Below are positions 37,301 to 45,329 of a stretch of DNA of 64,000 nt, piece after piece. The notes beneath the pieces were generated by a model. It worked only from the letters and a program-made list of their open reading frames with translations, searched no databases and was not told the origin of the DNA. Origin of the DNA: Bugula neritina (Eukaryota; Bryozoa; Gymnolaemata; Cheilostomatida; Bugulidae). The DNA lies in contig OZ037768.1 in the NCBI GenBank assembly GCA_964035545.1, positions 12,272,741 through 12,336,740 on the forward strand, written 5' to 3'. Made by a program: the position numbers and the translations under genes. Each line of letters begins with the position of its first letter. The first letter of the stretch is position 1.

Positions 37301-39893
37301 GGTGAAGATTGCGCCTCTCACCGCTCCCTTAAACTACACGTCAATGCTCATCTCCTACTAACATTCTGCCCCTGCGGGTACAATGATGTGTATCCCTACC
37401 CCGTCACCAGACACCGAGCGGCGGGCTGTTTCCCTGGAGAAAACTACGTGGTCGACGCTAAGCTATACCCGGAGTTCCTCACACTTATACGACCTCTGGT
37501 GAAGAAGGCCATGTTGTTAGCCGTTCTGTCCTCGGGGTTCCAACGTGTGTTAGACAACGCCCGCCAACAATCCCCGTTGGTGTCTGACCGTCCTCAAATT
37601 ACATACACCCCCGAGGAAATTACATATCCAGAAGAAGGAGAGATCTCCCCTACACCGGCGAAGAGACGAACCAGGTTCCCCAGTCCACCCTTGCGCCGCA
37701 GACGGACACCGTCCCCAGACCCAGTACGCCTGGCTACAGTAGAAGAACGCCTCCTACGATTACAAGAAGAGTTCACCCAGCTGGCACCAGATTTACTTAA
37801 CACTACCACAGGACTCTTCCAGCTAAAGGGATCCGTATGCCGTATGAAACGGAAACTGCGTACATGCCAAGCCAAGCACCGGCGTGCCCAACAAGGACTC
37901 TAGTTAGACTACCCGGAGTACTCCAACTCCGCCTCTTGGGAGAAGCCAAGATGTCATGTAAATGTTTGACTGCTTAACAGGTTATCCCCTGTCTAACACC
38001 ACAGCTAGCTAGTATTCCTCATCTATCTACAGCTGGCCAATTGTATGCAACGGATCGTTACGATGACTCTGTCTATTATTATTATGTCTCTTCCTGTATA
38101 TTATGTGTTATTTTTGTCCACTGATGTATGCGGTTACTAATGAATGTTTTTTTTTATATATATATATCAGAAAGATGGCTTTCTGCTGGTGGGGGCGGTG
38201 TGGTGGTTCGTGGAACTACCAGCAGCACAACATGTAGGGTCGCGTAATTGACCCGGAACAATGGATAGCCAATTAGCGTAGTTGATAGTTAGCAGCAATT
38301 GTAGTTTCCCGCTGCTAACTCAGTCGAAGCTAGAGTGTGAAATAGATTTGATGTGTAACTTGTTTGGAGATAATGTATCGTTTTTATAATGTATAATTGT
38401 GTGTAAAATATACTCGTTCACTCGACTTATCCTGGTGCAGTTCTATAGTAAATAAATAGACTCTCTGGATAGCACATCAACCCTAAATCTGAAAATCTTA
38501 ACACAATAACTATGTGCAGGCTGTATCTTACCTTCATACAAATCGCTCTCTAGTTTCACATTTGTCAAGATTCCATTTTTGCAGTTTGGTTGATCTTCAC
38601 CTCCGTTTGGAAAGAAATCAGCATGTCCAGAAAGTTCTTTTGAGCCAAAACCTAGCAATATTATTCATGCAGCAAAGATTCTTTCAAAGTAATTATACAT
38701 TTAAATGTAGTGTTTGTTTTAAAGAGAGATCAAGTTGAAGGATTATTGAATTCATGTTCATCTAGTGCAGGGGTGGGCAACTTCTTTTTTAGGAGGGCCA
38801 AGTTCAGAAGTCAGCCAAGTCGAAAGGTCATATGATTGCCCACATATATCAAAATTTACTATAATAAGTAATTTGTCACCAAACCTATACTGTGCTAATC
38901 AGACTGCATATAGCATTTTTTACTTATCTTGAGCATTAAACGGCCACTGAAAAATACGAAAAGGGTCACATGTGGCTCTGAAGCTTATAGTTGCCCACCA
39001 CTGATCTAGTAAATGTGCTTTCCAACCATAAAAATGCTTAAAGCTATCTTTTTCTGCAGAACATGCTTCATGCTAATGAAAATTCTGATTGAGGCGCATG
39101 CATTTCACATTTCACACTATTTGTATTTAAACTATTTGCTGTTCATGCTGACGTCCAGCTAGCCAATCTGAAACACTGCAGTATTATTACCAAAGCGACA
39201 AAAAACCTACCTCCTTCTCCAGAGATTACTTCAGTTATAGAGTCAGCGTCACTATGTATTATATCAACAAACTGGGCATCAGAAGGATCAAGTCGAATAG
39301 AGGTACTGTATCCTGTGAAACACAAGTATAGTCCAACATGGCGATAAGATTTTCGGTTTCAGCTACATATTTATGTATTTTATACATATAAAACTGGAAA
39401 ACATTTAGTAGAATTAATTAGTTAAACTCTTATTGCACTGTATATAATAATGAATTATAATGCAATTGTCCTAACATTATTCATGCTGTATATCAAGTCA
39501 TTACTTATCAGGAGAACCTGGAAAGGAACAAACGTTACCAAAGGATTTTATCTAAAGTGTAAAAAAGCTATTATTTTTGCTTTTACAGATCATAAAAGCT
39601 TGGACATGTATGCATGATGTACTTCAGAGATCTGTAATGAACACTGATGACTATATATAAAAATTTAGGCTTATTTAAGCTTTTGATCTCAAAATCTTAG
39701 TTTTCATCACAACCTCTAAAATTCGCTTAACTAAAATTTTATGATACTTTGAACTTCAAGCAAAATAAATTAATACAACTTTCTGGTGGGTGCCACATTT
39801 CTATTGGAAAAAACGATGTGCTGTTTCTGATGAATCACACTAAATCTAAATTTGTTGAAGTAAAATCAATTAATCAACCAACCAATCAACCAA

Positions 39894-39938
<45 letters not shown>

Positions 39939-42588
39939 TGACTGAATTCCCACAAAAAAATACTTGCACTTAGCTTTGTCATGTCATAGTATTTAAATTG
40001 ACATATTCTATCAATCAGCAATTTTATATTGAGTTTTAGTTTAGTGAAGGTTTTTATTTATTTCTTATAGCCCGGAAGTTATAGGGTTAACAATTTTTTA
40101 TAAGCCTACACTTCTTGCATGTTAATATGTAGTAGATGGTGTAATTCTTCATTAAGCCCTTCATAACAAAATAAATATTGCGTTTCAATTCTTCAGTTCA
40201 GATGGAATACCTTCAAAGTAAGGCTCTGCAGGATCTAGACCGGTTATTCTCCCAATAGCCGATGACAGGTTTTTACCCACATACCCAGAAATGTGAGATC
40301 CAAGACTATGGCCAATCAGATGGACATTAGCAAGAGGCATAGAGTTGGTTTTCTAAAATAAGAAAAAAAGGTTTAATGTATTGATAACAGTTTAAGAAAG
40401 CGGCTTAACTTATGCCTTTCAGAATATGTCAAGTGAGTATATAATACAAAATATGTTGTAACTGATACAGTTTTGATATATCTGCAGTCAAGGACAACAT
40501 CATTCTGTCATAGTACTGTGGCAAGGTTCTGAGGCTGAATGTTTTCAAAATCAGAGGTCAAGTAAATAAATGTTAAGGTCAAGGTTAGAGGTCGAGAGGA
40601 ATATTTGAACTATGAAAAATTTGATTATGATATTATAATAAATGGATGCCATTTGTACTAATCCTTAATGATTTCATAAATACTAAATACTACAGACTCA
40701 TCACAGGAAATAGCACATTGATCCACTTTTAGCTGCACTTAGGTCTACATATTTTTTATGAAAGACAACTTCAAATTGGCTAAAAAAAGGTTCCGATGCG
40801 AAGAGCGATAGTTCACCATGGTGCAATTTAGCAGTTCATATAGATTTATATCGTATATAAGAAAGGTTTTACTTTCAACATATATTTATTACTATAGTAT
40901 AATAACAAAAGTACCATGAGTGACTTTATTAGGTATACAATCTCTGCAGCCACCACTCTCGTATTGGCTGTAGCCTGAGTATATAGCGTTTTTGATCCTC
41001 TTATGCCTCCCCAGTCTACATTTATTACATTGAAATCACCATTTTTAAGGAGCTCATCATTCATTGGCTAGAAAAAATACAATGACGACTAATGAAGATG
41101 GTAAAAACTACAGTGATAAAAATATATTCTCAGTATCGGAGTTAAAGCCACCTAATCAGGACATAGCCATAAAAGGTGAACAAGGTGAACATTGAAATTA
41201 GTAAACGATAGCTGCATGTACAAATTCTAACTTCAGTCTCAATGTTTTAACACGTTTTGCATTAAGTCTTTACAAATCTGTAACATTTATGTGAAGCATA
41301 AAACTTTATAATGATGTAATTTTGTTTTCACAGCAAAATAACTGCTATTTCTTCACTTTACATTCAATACAGTACGTGCTCACCTGAAACCAACTAGCTT
41401 TAGCGCTTTCTAAAAATCCATGAATCATAAATTTGGTCTTTCTGTCAGCATTAAAATATGATCCAGATAACGTGCTGATGTCATCTGCCTTTAAATTTTG
41501 GCCATTCTTTGGATTTCTCCTTGTGAATAACTAAACATTGTCGTAAAACGTATTTTAAACATGATTATATATTTACATATAATGGAAAGTACCCATACAG
41601 ATTCAATACAATACAATAGAGGAACTAACCAGCTGAATAATCTAATTGCATATAAATGTCACTTTTCTACTTATATTTCACAGGTAAAGCGTGTTATGAC
41701 AAGCCAAAATGGAGTAAAACTTTTCAAATACCGTAAATTGAGTATTGATTGTTTCTCTAGAGTTTGGTTTAAAGTTTACTGGTCGATCAGAGAAATCTCC
41801 ATCAATAGGAAAGCAGCCAAGTTTGTCATGGCAATAAGGCTTGTCACTTGAAAACAAGAATCTTTCTAAAATATAATGATGCAAGCATGTAATTTATGAA
41901 TATTAAGCAAATGTTATGACAATGAAAAAAATTACTAAATTTGCTAAAAATTAAAAAGACATTGAGTAGAAAAATTTTTCTATCATACATTGCAATGTGA
42001 CTTACTGTTACGAGTTGAAGATTCATGCTTATCAGTGTGGGGCTTGTCTTGAACTAAAATAGAAAGCCATGTAGAATAGCTGGATGGTGCTGAAGCAACA
42101 AACTGTAAGCAAAGCAGCCAATATATTATTATGTCAGTCAGAATCTGCCGAAAGTAACACCTCAACAACATTGGGGACCAGTCAATATTCCCTATATATT
42201 CCTAGGCCCATTATATACATTTCATAATGTCTATGCATTCATAAACAGATTTACTATATGCTAGGTGAGATTATTGCAATGCAATGGCAATAAAGTGATA
42301 AAATAATTATTCTCTCCTTGCTCCCACATAATGCAAATAGCTCTATTTAAAACTAATACCTTTTCCTTATAAATAGGGTATGTGGGCATTCAGGTATGAG
42401 GGTGTGTGCCTGTGTGAAAGATTTCCAAAGACACCTGTAAAATTCTATACCAACTTTGAACTACTACCTTGATCTCCAAGTAATTTCTTTAACTCTTCCA
42501 CCTCTTCGTGGACATTGTAGTGAGCTTCAGAAATGCAGAAAAATGTACCCACTACAGCCAAAAGCAAGATGATAGCACAATGCTTCAT
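28307..42588 (-). CDS. Pancreatic-type triacylglycerol lipase (secreted)
   Basis: Thirteen coding exons, minus strand: 42468-42588, 42006-42053, 41732-41865, 41384-41530, 40915-41067, 40211-40352, 39211-39312, 38532-38651, 30611-30713, 30316-30458, 29192-29312, 28771-28894, 28307-28387. They encode 512 residues. A signal peptide ([16 protein letters not shown]) is followed by an unusual charged leader ending in Lys-Arg (residues 57-58), a possible processing site, then the mature start [10 protein letters not shown]. The catalytic triad is complete: Ser217 in GHSLG, Asp241 in GLDPAEP, His332 in [10 protein letters not shown]. The lid between two cysteines has 23 residues, the same length as in human pancreatic lipase. 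A C-terminal PLAT domain starts near residue 410 ([10 protein letters not shown]). The family hydrolyses dietary triglycerides, so this is likely an active enzyme. One intron holds a 7.5-kb retrotransposon in opposite orientation. Confidence 0.93.
28433..28694. repeat. Long near-perfect hairpin in a lipase intron
   Basis: The left arm (about 28433-28559) is repeated in inverted orientation at about 28570-28694, around a 10-nt loop (TTACTCACGC). The roughly 125-bp arms differ at only a few positions, for example TATAATTCTT against TATAGTTCTT and a short mismatch near the outer end. It lies wholly in the last lipase intron, between the exons at 28307-28387 and 28771-28894. It could be a foldback MITE or a source of long hairpin RNA. 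Confidence 0.93.
30992..31296 (+). repeat. 5' LTR
   Basis: It begins TGTGGTGGTTCGTGG and ends CTGAAAATCTTAACA. It contains a TATA-like stretch (TTTTTATAATG, near 31173-31183) and a polyadenylation signal AATAAA at 31244-31249. It differs from the 3' LTR by a single A/T substitution in the GAAATAGATTAGATG stretch. Confidence 0.97.
31298..31315 (+). other. Primer-binding site, tRNA-Leu
   Basis: The 18 bases TGGTGGCAGCGGTGGGAT start one base after the LTR. They are the exact reverse complement of the conserved animal tRNA-Leu 3' end including CCA, as I know that tRNA. This is the expected minus-strand primer site. Confidence 0.85.
31328..32152 (+). CDS. gag: Retrotransposon Gag (capsid part), ends at in-frame TAG
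   Basis: The 274-residue ORF starts with the first ATG after the primer site. It has the usual Ty3/Gypsy Gag core: a [18 protein letters not shown] stretch, hydrophobic and helical segments through residue 200, and an Ala/Pro-rich C-terminal linker. It structures the virus-like particle that packages element RNA in the cytoplasm. It stops at TAG (32150-32152), immediately before a zinc knuckle that is still encoded in the same frame downstream, so the nucleocapsid portion is cut off unless the stop is read through. A strong splice-donor sequence (GAAG|GTGAGC) lies at codon 15 (cut after 31370). Confidence 0.88.
   Translation: METENAGTQPPAIEGERRDNAVETMPVNHVVEERRVPRELAEDRYRLKAPTFTGEEEVEQFIQEFSDVMDVAQWPPRVALLKFRMALMDKAKPYGLGVDIDNIFASLRARFGLSATDARARLQRLRRDPRTPLREHAAAVMKLAQIAYSDLPPVNRERYTLDAFIASVDDLGLHHQFLARGVTTVEDALTEGEAYLLANQMHKSRGSSRQVEIDRADTAAGQGEETPAAAAVSQLATASKVTQLTDMLAKLIATLTPQNPVSTAPEPMRPSAPP
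32153..32281 (+). CDS. Nucleocapsid zinc-knuckle segment in the Gag frame behind the TAG
   Basis: Directly after the Gag stop, the same frame remains open to TGA at 32279-32281. It encodes one CCHC knuckle, [14 protein letters not shown] (C-X2-C-X4-H-X4-C), which binds nucleic acid in retroelement nucleocapsids. There is no ATG before the knuckle, so it can only be made as a C-terminal extension of Gag. The pol frame overlaps this whole segment in the -1 register. Confidence 0.75.
   Translation, partial: GETVSFCWECGNQGHFRRYCPFLNQGLNYRGPQMFPPSAGRR
32170..36801 (+). CDS. pol: Retrotransposon Pol: protease, reverse transcriptase, RNase H, integrase
   Basis: The frame is open from 32125 to the TAG at 36799 and lacks an early ATG, in keeping with expression by frameshift; residue numbers count from 32170. 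Protease active site: DSG at Asp162, with ILGMPFL downstream. Reverse transcriptase: [19 protein letters not shown], and YLDD at 592-595. RNase H: Asp739 (LDTDAGD), Glu782 (TRKELLAV), Asp807 (TDHASL). Integrase zinc domain: H1007, H1011, C1041, C1044. Integrase catalytic residues: Asp1073, Asp1133, Glu1169, with the D-X35-E spacing of active enzymes. A GPY/F-type module follows ([11 protein letters not shown]), then a Pro/Glu-rich tail. No chromodomain is seen. All motifs are intact and uninterrupted, so the protein could be active. Confidence 0.95.
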   Translation: MLGVRKSRTFPPILSLPKSGVKLPRPADVPTFRGPTMKPPGKKKRRSPRRVPRTGNQQWQQPRRTSKGLRPAAAFSMPLHNRFTGLQVQESGWEPTKVAENLASAPPRPTYHRPKRPPSRPKAREVLPARVRPEGRVQVQPHGNSYFLPGKLEGKAVTFLIDSGCTTNLLSRQLFDTLSTRVRGEMEAYEGEYGTLADGSCLPFYGIIELTGRVRDQTIQETFIVSQLKEDAILGMPFLKRHGCHIDFSRSAMMMSGRELACVDKFGRPLVGGVQVVRNRIIPGRSRATIHCRVNSSRISGLGVVEGAHEKIQLASSLNQLTEQGEILVQCVNPFTEPIKLPAGSMLGRFHSVQEGDVGPSLGDATEAPPQCPIQGRGAVPTHLRELYETASGGCASNRERQAMAKLLRDYGDVFSSGEHDVGLTGIVRHKIPLTAGTVPVRQPTRRLGPEKEKEVSRQVRDLLDRGLIEPAHSAWSSPVVLVRKKDGSWWFCVDYRKLNSVTIQDAYPLPRIDESLDALAGSKYFSTLDLVSGYWQVPLSPDAQEKAAFITRDGLWKWKVLPFGLTSAPATFQRLMEQVLSGLHWKTLLVYLDDVIVISPDFETHVSRLQEVFERLRGAGLKLKPSKCALLQPEVKYLGHVVGRNGVATDPEKVRAVEDWVTPQDLTGLRAFLGLVGYYRQYIPDFAGIAQPLNRLTAKGVTWQWTPVEQEAFDRLKGCLLTAPILAYPDPTLEYILDTDAGDQNVGAVLSQVQEGREVVVAYYSKSLSPAERNYCTTRKELLAVIKSVKHFRPYLYGRKFRLRTDHASLIWLCRRAEPSSQVARWLEILAEFSYRIKHRPGKRHSNADGLSRRPDGGCKQCLNIERRDGGPPRCELETLAHHGAPFDWDQGQLRQRVDEYPEDVQNLRANPVLAGNVRELKKLQEELPGVVADIYRAKREGRRPSEERIRQGCAEFRLYCQRWDSLRIGQDGLLTISLAASGRHPERKRVVCPTAIRRELIWDTHKQAHAGVKRVMSKLRLRWYWPQMERDVRLRVKQCEICQASKHSRPPGEAGRRRLYAGRPWQVVAVDLVGPMPLTPRGNNWILVLTDHFTRWADALAIPDASAPTVARALDQHVFCYFGLPEQIHSDQGAQFQSQLMSDLCRLWGVNQSRTTPYHPQGNGVVERNNRMLGDALRSLLLGRGQEEWDTVLPQVMRAYRSTPHTSTGETPNLLMLGRETRVPDHLTYHVPEQDNSVHEYASELVERMKAAHDILRQQQWKVRHEDSDEPPLYQRGDKVWMVNYRRRRGQADKLKPKFVGPYVVVEAMPNHTYKIERSGQVSIQNESRLKPYWASPGEVGEAPPLLEPRRQTTTRGRRRHGPEYEVVIPREENLVREERQLLSTEACPPPPSLIPSLPETEPVPEVQTPTEGGAPSGEQEEVTADGEVETPLEAPTNEPASVSPPLERGQRTRQPPACLKDFVCDCVKSGTQESLGENRTRKESSKCGSCQHHGNINFCIGGNRNKIHPPGAQSLNHAPQPRCSIFSYADAVRSRRVSKQ
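32230..32274 (+). promoter_or_regulatory. Predicted -1 ribosomal frameshift signal (Gag to Pol)
   Basis: The heptamer GTTAAAC (32230-32236) lies in the correct phase (G TTA AAC) in the Gag frame. After 5 nt, an 8-bp all-GC stem forms between 32242-32249 (CGGCCCGC) and 32267-32274 (GCGGGCCG) with a 17-nt loop. A slip by one base moves translation into the pol frame. The position just behind the zinc knuckle is where retroelements usually switch from Gag to protease. Confidence 0.7.
36802..37115 (+). other. Spacer between pol and the third ORF, ending in a splice-acceptor-like site
   Basis: No coding signal. It ends in ACTTTTTCAG (37106-37115), a good acceptor with a pyrimidine run, right before the zinc-finger ORF. 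Confidence 0.5.
37116..37903 (+). CDS. Accessory zinc-finger ORF of the retrotransposon (third ORF)
   Basis: The frame is open from 37043 to the TAG at 37901 and has no ATG until roughly residue 130 of the ORF, well after the zinc finger. From the acceptor at 37116 it encodes about 262 residues. It has a classical C2H2 finger at 37289-37351 (C-X2-C-X12-H-X3-H) and a second Cys/His cluster at 37367-37429 (C-X-C, then H-X4-C). A basic Pro/Ser-Pro region ([15 protein letters not shown]) and a C-terminal coiled-coil and lysine-rich stretch follow. It occupies the env position but has no signal peptide or membrane segment, so it is not an envelope protein. A nucleic-acid-binding accessory role is inferred. 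A splice from the gag donor at 31370 would supply the start codon in phase. I do not recognise a named family. Confidence 0.72.
37904..38187 (+). other. 3' untranslated region of the retrotransposon
   Basis: Noncoding stretch between the third ORF and the polypurine tract, including a short (TA)n run near 38154-38168. Nothing else was recognised. Confidence 0.55.
38188..38198 (+). other. Polypurine tract
   Basis: GGTGGGGGCGG lies directly before the 3' LTR, where the plus-strand primer is expected. It is interrupted by two pyrimidines. Confidence 0.6.
38199..38503 (+). repeat. 3' LTR
   Basis: It is 305 bp, the same length as the 5' LTR, and differs at one position (GATTTGATG here against GATTAGATG). 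It is followed by the CAAT target duplication and, 29 bp later, by the lipase exon at 38532. Confidence 0.97.
38768..39003. mobile_element. Non-autonomous hAT element (MITE)
   Basis: The left end CAGGGGTGGGCAACT is matched by AGTTGCCCACCACTG in inverted orientation. The flanks ATCTAGTG (38760-38767) and ATCTAGTA (39004-39011) form an 8-bp target duplication with one mismatch. It lies in the lipase intron next to the one that holds the retrotransposon and has no coding capacity. Confidence 0.85.
39866..39941. repeat. AATC/ACCA microsatellite
   Basis: A run of AATC and AACC tetramers inside a lipase intron. The ORF through it is low-complexity and not a gene. Confidence 0.9.
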
Positions 42589-42835
42589 GACTGAAGGACG
42601 AAAACTGTAATAAAACAGTAAACTACAGTGACCGTCATTTCATGAGTAATTGACATCGTTGTAGTTATGATACATCAACCTAGTTATACTGTTATAGTAA
42701 TGATGTTGCATAAAATCAAATCTAAACATATCGGATTTATAATTGAAAAAGAGAAGTCCAAAAAAAATTCTTAGATTAACCTTGGCAGATGAAAATCATG
42801 TTACTATTTTTAGGATACTGTATAAACTGGTGACA

Positions 42836-43224
42836 CGACATTTCGAAAATGACAATTGGAAAACACCTATTTAGAAAATGGACAATTAGAAAATGGAAAA
42901 TTGGAAAATGAAAAATATGCAACATGGTCTAGTCCTGAGGGGTTGTCTGGCATCTGGTCAATTCCAAAATAGCTTTTAAAAATAAATATAATGGCCCAAT
43001 CAGTTAGGCCATCATGGAAATAGAATTAGTTGCCAAGTAGTTCTAATTGAAAATTGCTCATATTTAAGAAAAGCTTTTTGAACCCAACCAGATACTAAAC
43101 GCCTCCTCTGGAATAGGCCATGTTGAATATTTTTTATTTTCCGAATGCCTATTTTCCAATTGTCCATTTTCTAATTGTCCATTTTCCAAATAGGTGTTTT
43201 CCAATTGTCATTTTCGAAATGTCG
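42836..43224. mobile_element. Foldback/MITE element with about 90-bp inverted arms
   Basis: The left arm starts CGACATTTCGAAAATGACAA and its near-perfect inverse ends at 43224. The arms contain repeated GAAAATGG/GAAAATTGG words. The 389-bp element starts 248 bp upstream of the lipase start codon, so it lies in the lipase promoter or 5' UTR. No target duplication is obvious and no protein is encoded. Confidence 0.88.
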
Positions 43225-44607
43225 CGGATTCATATAAACTAATTAAATTAGCCTGAAATATTGACAAAAATACATCTAAGCCAAGTGTTTATAATATAAA
43301 TAAGTTTGAGTTAACAATAATTCATTTCCTAAATCACCAGTTAGACATAATTCAAGTTTGAAAGTGTATTTAAATGATGCTGTTATAGACTAGCAATAAG
43401 CATCAATTATAACAAAATCACTCATAACAAAACATTATGTACAATATACTAACTGCTCCATACACAGTGTCCTACCTCTGTCTTCCAGTGCTTTAGTACC
43501 ACAAAGCTAATTAAGTTGAGGCAGTGTCAGCTCCATTAGTTAATGTTGAGCCATCAGCATGAGAATAAAGCAGGGTGACCAGATGGTATGTACATGATAA
43601 GCTTGCAGATTACATAACAGGAACTTCTTTATTAGCGCTGTAATTTGGTGTAATCATGCATCACATGTATAGTTTCAAAACAGCAATTTTATCTACTTTA
43701 TGCAAGAAAAGATAAATGATTTAATTGTAAGATGTGTGACCTGTTACATTATATATAATCTATAAACACAGCGCTGTTATATATTTAAAGATAAAGTCAG
43801 ATTGAAATACTCAGCAAAGAACCTAAAGATTTTTGATTATTTTGATTAGAAGTGTAAAACACAATTGTGCATGGTTCATGTGAATATGGAAACACCAGCA
43901 ACAGTTGCAATTAGAGCAAAAGTTATTAGCATAGTGTGTAGCTAATTTAAAAACTTTACTGAAAACATTATTATCATCATGAAGCTAATTAGAGAATCTA
44001 TACAAAGTGGAGCTGTTATGAAGTTACTTATAGATACAGCTTCATTTTAATTTTGTTCTCAATGAAAAGTTAGAAAAAGGATATCTATTAATTAACATTT
44101 TTTTCCCCCACTTGTCTTGTAATATGTGGCATGTTTCTTTAAACTACTGTATTCTCACCTATTCTCACCTATCTCCGCTTTGTCCTGTTCCGTAGCAGGT
44201 AATATTAATAACAATAGTGAATATTAATAGTCATACTGATACTACTACTGCATACGCCCACTTTATTATCTGCCATACATGCTATGTGCTGTACAACCAG
44301 CTTCTTATGTAACCTTGTAGCACTGTTATATAATTTCTGTTGGCACCTTCTAAAGTTGGGGGTAATTCTTGCTATGTGCTTGGTTGAATAAGTTGGTTTG
44401 CAAAATATAAAGAAAGCTATTGGACAACATAATGTATTTGAATCTAAAGTGGAACCACTCTCCCTGAATGAAGGACTCTCTCAGTGTTTCGTTTTTCTTT
44501 GTAAAAGGTGCAGCTAACTCCCAGGCAGTATAGCAAATAGTGCGCTTTCAGACGACATAGTTCTTGGCTGAAAGATCATTAGTTGGTGTAGTGCTGAGTT
44601 TACCCAG
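43225..44607. other. Intergenic DNA, no gene recognised
   Basis: A/T-rich sequence between the divergent lipase and SETDB1-like genes, without an exon or clear element. Confidence 0.5.
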
Positions 44608-44681
44608 TGACCCCTGTGCTGTAATGGTAGCTGGCCTGTTTGCAAGCCAGAGGTTTCGAGTTCGAATACCAGTGGGGGGCA
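44608..44681 (+). repeat. tRNA-derived SINE-like remnant, Ala(TGC)-like
   Basis: It has an A-box-like TGCTGTAATGGTAGC, an anticodon-loop-like TTTGCAA (anticodon TGC), a B box GAGTTCGAATA and an acceptor-like end GGGGGGCA. The T stem does not pair and the anticodon stem is irregular, so it is not a working tRNA gene. It shares the CTTGCAAGCC-like core and 3' part with the copy at 2212-2285. Confidence 0.5.
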
Positions 44682-45329
44682 ACAATTTTATAGTTGGAAC
44701 TTAAATTTGAAGTGATATTTGCCTACTTTTTGATGAGAGTTTAAGCTTAAACTTTCACACCTGAGAGTTTGATGTGATGGAGCACTACTACCTTTAACTC
44801 TACGCGCCATTTAGCGTACCTCTTTAGACTGCGCTCAATATTCACTTTCTCAATATTCTCAATATTCACATTCTCATTTTGCTATGAATCTCGAAATCAG
44901 TTTATCGCACATTATTTAGGGCTAAATAACACAGGAGTGAAGTTAGTAAAGACTGCTAGATGCAGCACAAACCTTGAGGTGATTGAGTACAACGCTAATA
45001 TACACATCTTTGTCAAAACTCTGAACTGCCTAATCACAGCACTTAGTGACCCCAAGCTTTGTGCTGTCTCAATAGTTTTTAAAACGAGTGCACTAAAATA
45101 ATATACAGCGGTGTGCTTTATTATTTCAATCAATGAACAAAGTCAACTCGCAACTGTAAGTCAATGATAATTTAATAAATCATCATCATTGTGATTATGT
45201 ATAACAGTTAATGTTATATTGTAACTGTAAGTATGACTATGAATATAACTGATACAATTTGACTAAAAGTGAATTTAGTATTACTTATTATTCTTATAGT
45301 TAATAAGTTATAGTTAAACTGAACTGATA
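44682..45329. other. Intergenic DNA, no gene recognised
   Basis: No exon or RNA gene seen; it grades into simple repeats at its right end. Confidence 0.45.

Larger units (their letters stand above)
30992..38503 (+). mobile_element. Full-length Ty3/Gypsy LTR retrotransposon (young insertion)
   Basis: The 7512-bp element has 305-bp LTRs at 30992-31296 and 38199-38503 that start TG, end CA and differ at one base. The target duplication is CAAT (30988-30991 and 38504-38507). Order of parts: LTR, tRNA-Leu primer site, gag, protease, reverse transcriptase, RNase H, integrase, a third zinc-finger ORF, polypurine tract, LTR. Integrase after RNase H is the Ty3/Gypsy order. The interior is clearly more G/C-rich than the host DNA. 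It sits in the lipase intron between the exons at 30611-30713 and 38532-38651, in opposite orientation. Without it that intron would be about 300 bp. No envelope gene was recognised. Confidence 0.97.

Noticed and set aside
37116-37903. Envelope protein
   Set aside because: It has no signal peptide, transmembrane segment or fusion-type features; the sequence is a zinc-finger protein.
39749-39973. ORF through an Asn/Gln/Pro repeat
   Set aside because: It is encoded by the AATC microsatellite in a lipase intron.
44608-44681. Functional tRNA-Ala gene
   Set aside because: The anticodon loop and B box look right, but the T stem does not pair and the acceptor has a mismatch; it is better explained as a SINE-like remnant.
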